A program made the translations under genes and the position numbers. Positions 1-5,374 of a stretch of 7,074 bases of DNA are shown in pieces. Position 1 is the stretch's first letter, and each line of letters starts with the position of its first letter. The notes below the pieces were generated by a model. It saw only the letters and a list, made by a program, of their open reading frames with translations, did not search any database and was not told the DNA's origin. The DNA is from Christensenella sp. UBA7597 (GTDB lineage: Bacteria; Bacillota; Clostridia; Christensenellales; Borkfalkiaceae): the NCBI GenBank assembly GCA_002474405.1, contig DLQW01000079.1, forward strand, positions 5,528-12,601. The letters run 5' to 3'.

Positions 1-1
1 A

Positions 2-226
2 TTCTACGGAATGACGGAAACCGACGCGATGAAGAACGCAACGCTGGTTCTGAACGTGGCGAACGATACCGTTTCGAAACTGACCGGTTTATCCGAGGAA
101 AAGCAGGAATTTATCGTAAATCAGATTTATTATCTTGCCATGCTTTCGTATAAAAAGCTGTCGCCCGACGAACTTGCGGACTTTATGAAACGCAGCGAAA
201 CGTTGCTGGCGGATTACGCGAAATAA
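2..226 (+). CDS. htpG: HtpG (Hsp90-family chaperone), C-terminal end only
   Basis: This is the last 74 codons of a gene that enters from the left edge; the frame is open from base 2, so the ATG at 11 is probably internal. HtpG is the bacterial Hsp90, a homodimeric ATP-dependent cytosolic chaperone. The visible part corresponds to its C-terminal dimerisation domain. The pattern LVLN..N..V, then QIYYLAMLSYKKLSP and an F..RS..LL ending closely resembles clostridial HtpG C-termini, where a segment like QLYDLAMLSHKPLSPEE is typical (from memory of the family, not a search). The ATPase and middle domains lie outside the window, so integrity of the full gene cannot be judged. The reading ends in TAA at 224-226 and is followed by an intrinsic terminator 44 bases later, so it is transcriptionally separate from spoIIIA. 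Another helical C-terminal domain is possible but less likely. Confidence 0.8.
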   Translation, partial: FYGMTETDAMKNATLVLNVANDTVSKLTGLSEEKQEFIVNQIYYLAMLSYKKLSPDELADFMKRSETLLADYAK

Positions 227-270
227 ACGCCGATAACAAAATAAGCGCTTATAACAACAGAATTTCCCAG

Positions 271-303
271 AACCGTATCGGAATTATTTCCGGTACGGTT
301 TTT
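271..303 (+). terminator. Intrinsic terminator of htpG
   Basis: The arms AACCGTATCGGAA (271-283) and TTCCGGTACGGTT (288-300) form a 13-bp RNA stem with one U-G wobble and a 4-base loop (TTAT). The stem runs directly into five T residues at 299-303. It lies 44 bases after the htpG stop. On the opposite strand no T-run follows the stem, so it works in one direction only. It separates htpG from the spoIIIA operon. Confidence 0.9.
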
Positions 304-337
304 GTATGCCATAAGCGTTTTTTCTTGCGCTTGTCCG

Positions 338-366
338 TTCTTATTGTACAAGCCGCGGCATATAAT
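338..366 (+). promoter_or_regulatory. Putative spoIIIA operon promoter (sigma-E-like)
   Basis: The -10 candidate CATATAAT (359-366) matches 7 of 8 bases of the sigma-E element CATACAHT. Thirteen bases upstream, TCTTATT (339-345) matches 6 of 7 of the sigma-E -35 element KMATATT. In B. subtilis spoIIIA is transcribed by mother-cell sigma-E, so position and function agree. The same bases also contain a perfect sigma-A -10 (TATAAT, 361-366) with a poor -35 (TTCTTA, 338-343) at 17 bp, so a sigma-A promoter cannot be excluded. Either reading puts the transcript start near 372-375, essentially on the spoIIIAA ATG. A perfect 8-bp palindrome TTGTACAA (344-351) overlaps the spacer. Confidence 0.6.
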
Positions 367-372
367 GTACAG

Positions 373-1227
373 ATGCTTGAATTTTTACCTGTTGCCCTGC
401 GAGACGCCGTAAAGCGGACGGGCATTGAAAACGTATACGAACTCAGGGTGCGCGCGGATTGCGCCGTAACGGCGTGCGTACGCGGAAAATACGCATATTT
501 CGGCGAAAACGGTGCGGTTGCGGAAAGCAAAAACGCTTTCGTGTACGGCGAACGGGAGATTGCCGATATGATTTACGGCGCGGGGAATTACTCCGTGTAT
601 TCCGTGGAAGAGCAGCTGCGGCGCGGATTCGTAACGGCTTCCGGCGGCGTGCGCGTGGGCATCGCGGGAGAATACGTATTCGAAAACGGAAAGGTGCTTG
701 CTTTGAAACGCGCGACTTCGATTTGCGTGCGGATTCCGCATCGGGTGCCGGGCGCGGCGACGAAAATTTACGAGGCGACGATGAAAAAAGGCTTAAAAAA
801 CGTTCTGATTTTTTCTGCGCCCGGAAGGGGGAAAACCACGATTTTGCGCGACCTTGCGGAAAAAATCGCCGGACGGACGAGCTGCAACGTGCTTGTGTGC
901 GACGAACGGGGCGAAATTGCCTCCTGCGGCTTATTACCGAATGCCGACGTGCTTTCGTTCGTAGATAAAAAGCAGGCGTTTGATATGGCTTTGCGGGCGT
1001 TGCGACCGGATGTGATTATTACGGACGAACTTTCCGAGGCGGACTGCGAAGAGGTGAAGCGGGCGATTCGCGGCGGAGCGTACGTGGCGGCAACGGCGCA
1101 TTATAACGGCGTTTCGGCGCTTCCGGAATCGTTCCGCGGGGTATTCGACGTATACGCGGCGCTATCCGACGAGGGAATCGGGAACATCGAAGGGCTGTAC
1201 GATAAGAATCTTTTTAAAATCGGCTGA
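373..1227 (+). CDS. spoIIIAA: Stage III sporulation protein AA, mother-cell ATPase
   Basis: The 284-residue product (307 in B. subtilis) is the cytoplasmic ATPase of the SpoIIIA-SpoIIQ complex, related to secretion-type ATPases, and is thought to power the channel from the mother-cell side. Visible motifs are a Walker A loop FSAPGRGKTT (about 147-156; relatives usually read SPP before the loop), a DERGEIA motif (177-183; usually DERSEIA), a Walker B segment RPDVIITDE (211-219) and the following helix ending in TAH (241-243). The N-terminal half has the family-like stretches YSVYSVEEQLRRG and GGVRVGIAGE. The ATG at 373 is chosen because homologues start about here with a LPxxLRDxV-type helix; in-frame TTG codons at 325 and 331 lie upstream of the predicted transcript start and lack ribosome binding sites. 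No Shine-Dalgarno precedes the ATG either, which fits a leaderless message. First gene of the operon. Confidence 0.95.
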   Translation: MLEFLPVALRDAVKRTGIENVYELRVRADCAVTACVRGKYAYFGENGAVAESKNAFVYGEREIADMIYGAGNYSVYSVEEQLRRGFVTASGGVRVGIAGEYVFENGKVLALKRATSICVRIPHRVPGAATKIYEATMKKGLKNVLIFSAPGRGKTTILRDLAEKIAGRTSCNVLVCDERGEIASCGLLPNADVLSFVDKKQAFDMALRALRPDVIITDELSEADCEEVKRAIRGGAYVAATAHYNGVSALPESFRGVFDVYAALSDEGIGNIEGLYDKNLFKIG

Positions 1228-1271
1228 TTCTTTTAACGGAAGGAATAAGAACTGCACCGGAGGAAAACAGA

Positions 1272-1757
1272 GTGGCGAAACTGATTACGGGAATCGCGCT
1301 GGTGATATTTTGCGGCTTTTGCGGATACATGCTGACAAAAAAATATCGGGTTCGAAAAGAATTTTATAAGCAATATTACGCTTTTAACCGCGGTTTTTTA
1401 AGCGAAATTTCTTTTTCGAGACGACCGCTGGAAATCTGGCTGGAAAAACAACCGCTTTCCGGGGCCTTCGAAACCACCGTGCACGGATTTTTAAATGCAT
1501 TGAAAAGCGGAGATACGGCGCTGGAATCGTTTGAAGCTCCCGATTTTTTAAGCGAGGACGAAAAGCTTTTTCTTACGGATTACTTTTCGGCACTTGGCAG
1601 AGGAGATTCGGAAGGGCAGAAGGGCTATTTCACGGCAGCGGAAAAAACCATTGCCGCTCGTACGGAAAGCGCGGAGAAAGATTGCGCGAGATATTGCGAT
1701 TTGTATGTAAAAATGGGCGTTTTGCTGGGGCTTACGCTGCTTATTTTGCTGCTTTAA
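1272..1757 (+). CDS. spoIIIAB: Stage III sporulation protein AB
   Basis: The 161-residue membrane protein matches SpoIIIAB (171 in B. subtilis) in length, layout and place. It has an N-terminal membrane segment (about 4-22), a positively charged KKYRVRKEF stretch, a helical soluble middle (about 30-145), and a C-terminal hydrophobic segment (149-161) ending right at the terminus. SpoIIIAB is an essential membrane part of the SpoIIIA complex; its soluble domain has been compared to the GspF membrane platform protein of type II secretion, and it is taken to partner the AA ATPase. The start is GTG: a strong GGAGG at 1259-1263 lies 8 bases upstream, and no better in-frame start exists. The gap after spoIIIAA is 44 bases. 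Confidence 0.92.
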   Translation: MAKLITGIALVIFCGFCGYMLTKKYRVRKEFYKQYYAFNRGFLSEISFSRRPLEIWLEKQPLSGAFETTVHGFLNALKSGDTALESFEAPDFLSEDEKLFLTDYFSALGRGDSEGQKGYFTAAEKTIAARTESAEKDCARYCDLYVKMGVLLGLTLLILLL

Positions 1758-1785
1758 TAATTTTCGGGCGTTGCGGAGAGCGGAA

Positions 1786-1983
1786 ATGGATATTTCGATT
1801 TTGTTTAAAATAGCCGCCATAGGCATCATCGTAACCGTGATTTGTCAGATTTTAAAGAAATCGGACAGAGACGACGTAGCCACGGTGGTCAGCATTGTGG
1901 GGCTTGTAATCGTTCTTACCGTAGCGGTGAGCATGATAGGCGATTTATTCGAAGAAATCAGACGGATTTTCGATTTGACATAG
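1786..1983 (+). CDS. spoIIIAC: Stage III sporulation protein AC
   Basis: A 65-residue, two-helix membrane protein (68 in B. subtilis). Hydrophobic segments lie at about 5-24 and 33-53, joined by a short charged loop KKSDRDD, with an acidic and basic tail (FEEIRR). SpoIIIAC is a small integral membrane component of the SpoIIIA complex; its exact role is not established. It shares its fold family with SpoIIIAD: both proteins here begin with an I-FKI...G motif and have an IVGLVIVL or IAGVIIVL second helix. The ATG at 1786 is preceded by GGAGAG (1775-1780) at 5 bases; an in-frame TTG at 1771 would use up that site and is rejected. It follows spoIIIAB by 28 bases. Confidence 0.92.
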   Translation: MDISILFKIAAIGIIVTVICQILKKSDRDDVATVVSIVGLVIVLTVAVSMIGDLFEEIRRIFDLT

Positions 1984-2078
1984 CGGCGGTGCAGGCGATT
2001 GAACGGAGCGGCGAAAACTATTATGACAGACACAATAATTATGCGTGGCAGAGTAATGAGGGGAGCACGGGAGAAAAA

Positions 2079-2471
2079 ATGGAAATTTTTAAAATCGTCG
2101 GCGTAGGATTCGTAACGGCAATTTCGGCTATTTTATTAAAGCAGACGAAGCCGGAACTTGCTTTTGCCGTAACGATTGCGGGCGTTATCATCGTACTGAT
2201 GCTTTCCGCAACGCTTCTGGAACAGACGATCGGCGCACTTGATTCCGTCTCGAAGCTGACGGGAGTGGAAAACGGTCTGGTGAAAATACTTCTGAAAATC
2301 GTCGGAATCGGCTATCTTACGGAATTTGCCGCGGGAATTCTGCAAGACTTCGGCGCGCCGGGCGTTGCCGATAAAATCGTACTCGGCGGAAAACTTACGA
2401 TTGTAGCCGTATCGCTTCCTTTGATTTTTCGCGTGCTTACGGTGCTGAATGCGTTTCTGGGGCTGATATGA
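2079..2471 (+). CDS. spoIIIAD: Stage III sporulation protein AD
   Basis: The 130-residue product is a polytopic membrane protein (133 in B. subtilis). Segments at about 5-20, 27-47, 68-88 and 103-128 are hydrophobic. The start MEIFKIVGVGF and the middle ILLKIVGIGYLTEFAA resemble the corresponding SpoIIIAD regions (KIVGLG and LKIIGIAYIAEF in B. subtilis). It is a membrane component of the SpoIIIA complex, paralogous to SpoIIIAC. The ATG at 2079 has GGGAG (2069-2073) 5 bases upstream. The frame stays open upstream to about 1842, but that part overlaps spoIIIAC, has no ATG and does not look like the family. The 95-base gap after spoIIIAC is the longest between neighbouring genes inside the operon. 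The stop TGA overlaps the spoIIIAE ATG by 4 bases. Confidence 0.93.
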   Translation: MEIFKIVGVGFVTAISAILLKQTKPELAFAVTIAGVIIVLMLSATLLEQTIGALDSVSKLTGVENGLVKILLKIVGIGYLTEFAAGILQDFGAPGVADKIVLGGKLTIVAVSLPLIFRVLTVLNAFLGLI

Positions 2472-3709
2472 TCGGGTTGAATCTGCTTTTCAATCAAAAG
2501 AAAAACCGCTATCGGAAAAAGAAGATATTATGCGGCGCGCTGCTTGTTTTTTCTTTGTTTTTTCTGTTGTGGCTGTTGCCTGCGGGGCAGACCGTCCGGG
2601 GAAACGGAGAAGCGGGCGCAGACGACAGAAGCGGAAAAGACGCGCTGAACGAAAGCATTTACGAACAAATCGGCAAGCTGGATCTGGAGGGTTTACAGCA
2701 ATATCTGAACGGACTCGGCGGGTTTGACGATAAAAGCATTGCCGAACGGCTGATTTCCTATATCGGCGGCGACGAAATAGCTTACGGCGATTTTTTCACG
2801 CAACTGAAATCCGTATTTTTCAAAGACATCCAAGAAATGCTTCCCGTGTTCGCCACGATGGGCGCGGTGGCGTTGCTCGGCGGCGTTTTTACGGCAATCC
2901 GAAGCTCTTCCGGGGCGCAATCTACCGAAAACGTTACTTTTCTCGTTACTTTTTCCGCCGTGCTGCTGCCTGTTCTGACAACGGTAACCGCATGTTTTAC
3001 GGCGGCGAAAAGCGCGCTCGATTCGGTTGAAAAGCAGATTCAGCTGATATTTCCCGTACTGCTCACCTTGATGAGCGTCAGCGGAAAAACCGCGACCGCG
3101 GCGGTTTATACGCCTGCCGCAGCATTTGTTGCCACGGGCGCGGTTTCGCTTGTGAGGCGCGTTTTATTTCCCGCATCCGTGGCGATTGCCGCTTTTTCCG
3201 TAGCAGGAAATTTATCGCCGCAATTAAAAATCAATCGCTTCGGAGCGTTTTTCAAAAGCGTTTATAAATGGCTGATCGGAATTATGATTTCGGTGTTCGG
3301 CATCTTTTTTACTGCGCAGGGACTCGGCGCGGCGGCGTACGACAATGCGGCGAGAAGGGCGGCAAAGTACGCCATCGGCGCGGGTGTGCCGATTGTGGGC
3401 GGATTTTTATCGGGCGGATTCGACTTAGCGCTGGCGGGCAGCGCTTTAATCAAAAACTCGGTAGGGTATCTCGGCATGTTGTTGCTTCTTGCCGTGCTTT
3501 TAAAGCCGCTGGCGATGCTGATTGCGGTAAACGTGCTTTTAAAATTCACCGCCGCCGTTACGCAGCCGCTCGGAGATCAGCGCATTTCCGATTTTCTCGG
3601 CGAAACCGCCGACAACGCGAATTATTGCCTTGCCGGCGTTCTGATGACGGCGTTCATGTATTTCGTGATGCTGCTGCTTTGCGTGTGCTGTTCGGAGGCG
3701 ACGATATGA
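2468..3709 (+). CDS. spoIIIAE: Stage III sporulation protein AE, polytopic membrane subunit
   Basis: The 413-residue product (399 in B. subtilis) is the largest membrane component of the SpoIIIA complex; its transport role is proposed rather than proven. A basic N-terminus (KKNRYRKKK) precedes a hydrophobic signal-type segment (about 20-38), then a soluble stretch with the typical LDLEGLQQYLNGL helix (71-83). From about 122 on there are several membrane segments. The most family-like block is AIGAGVPIVGGFLSGGFDLA (302-321) followed by LIKNSVG (328-334); near the end QPLGDQRISDFLGETADN (366-383) precedes a last membrane helix with cysteines. Its ATG overlaps the spoIIIAD stop (ATGA, 2468-2471) and has only a weak G-run upstream, so coupled translation is likely. 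Its own TGA overlaps the spoIIIAF ATG in the same way. Confidence 0.95.
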   Translation: MIGLNLLFNQKKNRYRKKKILCGALLVFSLFFLLWLLPAGQTVRGNGEAGADDRSGKDALNESIYEQIGKLDLEGLQQYLNGLGGFDDKSIAERLISYIGGDEIAYGDFFTQLKSVFFKDIQEMLPVFATMGAVALLGGVFTAIRSSSGAQSTENVTFLVTFSAVLLPVLTTVTACFTAAKSALDSVEKQIQLIFPVLLTLMSVSGKTATAAVYTPAAAFVATGAVSLVRRVLFPASVAIAAFSVAGNLSPQLKINRFGAFFKSVYKWLIGIMISVFGIFFTAQGLGAAAYDNAARRAAKYAIGAGVPIVGGFLSGGFDLALAGSALIKNSVGYLGMLLLLAVLLKPLAMLIAVNVLLKFTAAVTQPLGDQRISDFLGETADNANYCLAGVLMTAFMYFVMLLLCVCCSEATI

Positions 3710-4218
3710 GCGAATATTTATTCGTCGTATCCGGTACGGTAATCATCGCGGCGATTCTTACGGCAATCGCGCCGGAGGGAAAAATTTCAGGCGTGGTAAA
3801 AACGGCGGTGAAGCTGGTTTGCCTGATCGTCATCGCCGAACCGATCGCAAAATATTTCGTTTTATCGGGAAAAGGCGAAGAACCGACGATTTACGACAAA
3901 AATATTTTTGACGAAACGGTTATAACCGCCGATGAGGATTTCATAAAATATTGCAGTGAACTGAGAATCGCCGAAACGGAAAAAGCAATCGAAGCGGTGC
4001 TTTCCGATGAGTACGGACTGACGGCAAGCGTAACGCTTTCGTGGCAGACGGATGAGGACGGGCGCATCGGAATTCTCGGCATCTTTATTGAAACGTCTGC
4101 GCCGGCGGAGAAAAGCGTGCGGGAAAAAATCGAACGAGAACTCGGCGAAAAATACGGAACAACGGTAACTTTCGGCACGGAAAAACAGGCGAAGAAAAAC
4201 GACGGGGAAAGCAGCTGA
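3706..4218 (+). CDS. spoIIIAF: Stage III sporulation protein AF
   Basis: A 170-residue protein (206 in B. subtilis) with two N-terminal membrane helices (about 3-21 and 32-50) separated by the short loop PEGKISGVVK, which matches the family's proline and glycine-rich turn. A soluble C-terminal domain (about 85-157) follows, with the order helix, strand, strand, helix, strand expected for the ring-building-type fold known for SpoIIIAF. It is anchored in the mother-cell outer forespore membrane with the soluble part expected in the intermembrane space. The ATG at 3706 overlaps the spoIIIAE stop and has its own GGAGG (3694-3698) 7 bases upstream, inside spoIIIAE. The open frame before 3706 (from 3268) is out of frame with spoIIIAE and is a shadow. 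Confidence 0.93.
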   Translation: MSEYLFVVSGTVIIAAILTAIAPEGKISGVVKTAVKLVCLIVIAEPIAKYFVLSGKGEEPTIYDKNIFDETVITADEDFIKYCSELRIAETEKAIEAVLSDEYGLTASVTLSWQTDEDGRIGILGIFIETSAPAEKSVREKIERELGEKYGTTVTFGTEKQAKKNDGESS

Positions 4219-4247
4219 AAAGAAACGACAAGGAGGGCGCAAATCGC

Positions 4248-4634
4248 ATGAAAAAAACGAAATTCACGAAAGAAAAGCTGCGCGACGTGCTGCTGGTTTC
4301 CTGTCTGGCGCTTCTTCTCGTGTTTGCGGTGTGGAAGATTTTTTATACCCCCTCGTCCGCTTCCCGCTTTTCTGCGGGCAATGCTGGCACAAGCGCGGCG
4401 GCGACGGATTCGGCAAGCGAAAAAGAAAAAAGCCTCGCCGCGTTTTTATCGGAAATGGACGGCGTAGGAACAGCCGAGGTGAGAATCTGCGAGGACGAAA
4501 ACGGCGTTCTGAGCGTGGCGGTGGTATGCGACGGAGCGAAAAACATTCTTGTCAATTCCAACATCCGCGAAGCGGTTTCGGCGGCGCTGGGCGTAGACGA
4601 AAAAAACGTTAAAATCTATCCGAAAAGCAAATAA
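4248..4634 (+). CDS. spoIIIAG: Stage III sporulation protein AG, short form without the usual insertion
   Basis: A 128-residue protein with one N-terminal membrane helix (about 14-33), a flexible Ser/Ala-rich linker (35-60) and a C-terminal ring-building domain (about 61-128). In B. subtilis (229 residues) SpoIIIAG forms a large oligomeric ring in the intermembrane space. The domain can be read as helix KSLAAFLSEMDGV (61-73), strand AEVRIC (76-81), tight turn EDENG, strand VLSVAVVCDGA (87-97), helix NSNIREAVSAALGV (103-116) and strand VKIYP (121-125). VVCDGA followed by a helix and a strand corresponds to the VVAEGA region of relatives. The long segment that normally separates the first two strands and forms the beta-triangle is missing. 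AGGAGG (4231-4236) lies 11 bases before the ATG. Confidence 0.9.
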   Translation: MKKTKFTKEKLRDVLLVSCLALLLVFAVWKIFYTPSSASRFSAGNAGTSAAATDSASEKEKSLAAFLSEMDGVGTAEVRICEDENGVLSVAVVCDGAKNILVNSNIREAVSAALGVDEKNVKIYPKSK

Positions 4635-4701
4635 AGCGGCATTTACGCTTTCGGCGGTTTAAATCAGATAAAAAATAAAAAAGTAAAAGGAGAAAACACT
4701 T

Positions 4702-5202
4702 ATGGCAAAAACTCTCTCTAACAAAAAGAAAATCATCGTGATGTCGGCGCTTGTGCTGTTGCTTGCGGTAACGGCGGTGTTCAATTTCGTGCTTGCCGAT
4801 ACAAGCGCGAACGTAAATGCGAACGAACCCGTAACGGCGGCGAATTATTTTGCCGCATACCGTTCCGAACGGACGACGACGAGAAATGAAGAACTTACGC
4901 AGCTCGACGGCGTGATCGCGCTGTATCAGCCGGGTGACGCGAAGTATGAAGAAGCCACGAAGATGAAAATGGAAATCGTTGCGGCGATGGAAAAAGAACT
5001 TGTGGTGGAAACGATGGTGAAAGCAATCGGCTTTTCCGACGCCGTGGTAACGGTATCGAGCGATTTCGACAGCGTGAACGTATTTATCGATACGCCGGAA
5101 CTTACCTACGATTCCGCGCTTTCCATTTACACCACGCTGAAAAACGAAACGGGCATTTCGCCAGAAAAGATTCGCATCGTACCCATCAATTCGGCGAACT
5201 GA
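4702..5202 (+). CDS. spoIIIAH: Stage III sporulation protein AH, SpoIIQ partner
   Basis: A 166-residue protein (218 in B. subtilis). It has a basic N-terminus (KTLSNKKK), one membrane helix (about 11-32), and a long extracytoplasmic region facing the space between mother cell and forespore. The helix YFAAYRSERTTTRNEEL (49-65), the segment MEKELVVETMVKAIGFSDAV (96-115), SVNVFIDTPELT (124-135) and GISPEKIRIVPIN (151-163) are characteristic of the family and build its ring-building domain. In B. subtilis AH binds forespore SpoIIQ, fastening the two membranes together. No spoIIQ gene is in this window. An excellent AAAGGAG (4686-4692) stands 9 bases before the ATG. This is the last gene of the operon; the 67-base gap before it is A-rich just upstream of the binding site. 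Confidence 0.95.
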   Translation: MAKTLSNKKKIIVMSALVLLLAVTAVFNFVLADTSANVNANEPVTAANYFAAYRSERTTTRNEELTQLDGVIALYQPGDAKYEEATKMKMEIVAAMEKELVVETMVKAIGFSDAVVTVSSDFDSVNVFIDTPELTYDSALSIYTTLKNETGISPEKIRIVPINSAN

Positions 5203-5310
5203 AACGAATAAATATACGTTTTTTGCCGCGCTGCGGGTGAAAGAACGGTTATAAACGAATAAAAAATAAAAAAAGAAGCAAACTTAGGCAAACAATTTGC
5301 GTTAAAACAG
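5203..5310. other. A-rich spacer between spoIIIAH and the asp23 promoter
   Basis: No gene, tRNA or convincing intrinsic terminator is seen here. AAACGAATAAA occurs twice (5202-5212 and 5253-5263), and an A-rich block follows (5259-5274) that shares a 15-base run with the leader of spoIIIAH (4668-4682). A small palindrome, GCAAA-CAA-TTTGC, sits at 5288-5300, upstream of the asp23 promoter; it has no T-run and its meaning is unknown. In B. subtilis accB and accC occupy the corresponding interval. Confidence 0.6.
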
Positions 5311-5339
5311 TAGAAATCTTCCGAATAATGTGCTATAAT
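5311..5339 (+). promoter_or_regulatory. Sigma-A promoter for asp23-nusB-folD, extended -10
   Basis: A perfect TATAAT (5334-5339) with an upstream TG (TGCTATAAT, 5331-5339) makes a strong extended -10. TAGAAA (5311-5316) at exactly 17 bp is a weak -35, 4 of 6 bases matching TTGACA. The transcript should start near 5346-5348, giving a leader of about 27-29 bases to the ATG at 5375. The -10 lies inside the loop of the 5312-5370 inverted repeat. Confidence 0.85.
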
Positions 5340-5371
5340 ATTAGCGTAAACAATTATTCGGGAGATTTTTT
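5312..5371 (+). terminator. Promoter-embedding hairpin: terminator-like and able to hide the asp23 ribosome binding site
   Basis: Bases 5312-5329 pair with 5353-5370 in RNA: 18 consecutive pairs, two of them G-U, with a 23-base loop (5330-5352). A further 4-bp helix, GCTA/TAGC (5332-5335 with 5342-5345), can form in the loop. The right arm contains the asp23 ribosome binding site GGGAG (5360-5364) and ends in a run of six T (5366-5371). In RNA reading through from spoIIIA the whole structure can form, acting as terminator or blocking translation. RNA started at the internal promoter (about 5346) lacks the left arm, so the site stays free. A DNA operator role for the palindrome is an alternative. 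The repeat is directly visible; the function is inferred. Confidence 0.65.
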
Positions 5372-5374
5372 GCA

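Noticed and set aside
325..372. TTG starts at 325 and 331 for spoIIIAA
   Set aside because: Neither has a Shine-Dalgarno, both lie upstream of or inside the predicted promoter, and the extra residues do not resemble SpoIIIAA N-termini.
459..968. A 169-codon plus-strand frame inside spoIIIAA
   Set aside because: It overlaps the clearly recognised SpoIIIAA ATPase in another frame, and its Arg and Gly-rich translation is typical of a shifted frame.
2023..2106. A 27-codon ATG frame in the spoIIIAC-AD gap
   Set aside because: Its nearest purine-rich site is too far upstream, it runs into spoIIIAD in another frame, and the peptide is short and very basic with no recognised pattern.
3268..3705. 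Long open extension upstream of spoIIIAF
   Set aside because: It is out of frame within spoIIIAE, its translation is Arg and Cys-rich without membrane helices, and the ATG at 3706 has its own binding site and fits the family start.
5202..5240. Possible terminator directly after spoIIIAH
   Set aside because: Only a 5-bp AT-rich stem (AAACG/CGTTT) before the T-run and a 4-bp CCGC/GCGG stem after it can form; both are too weak to call.
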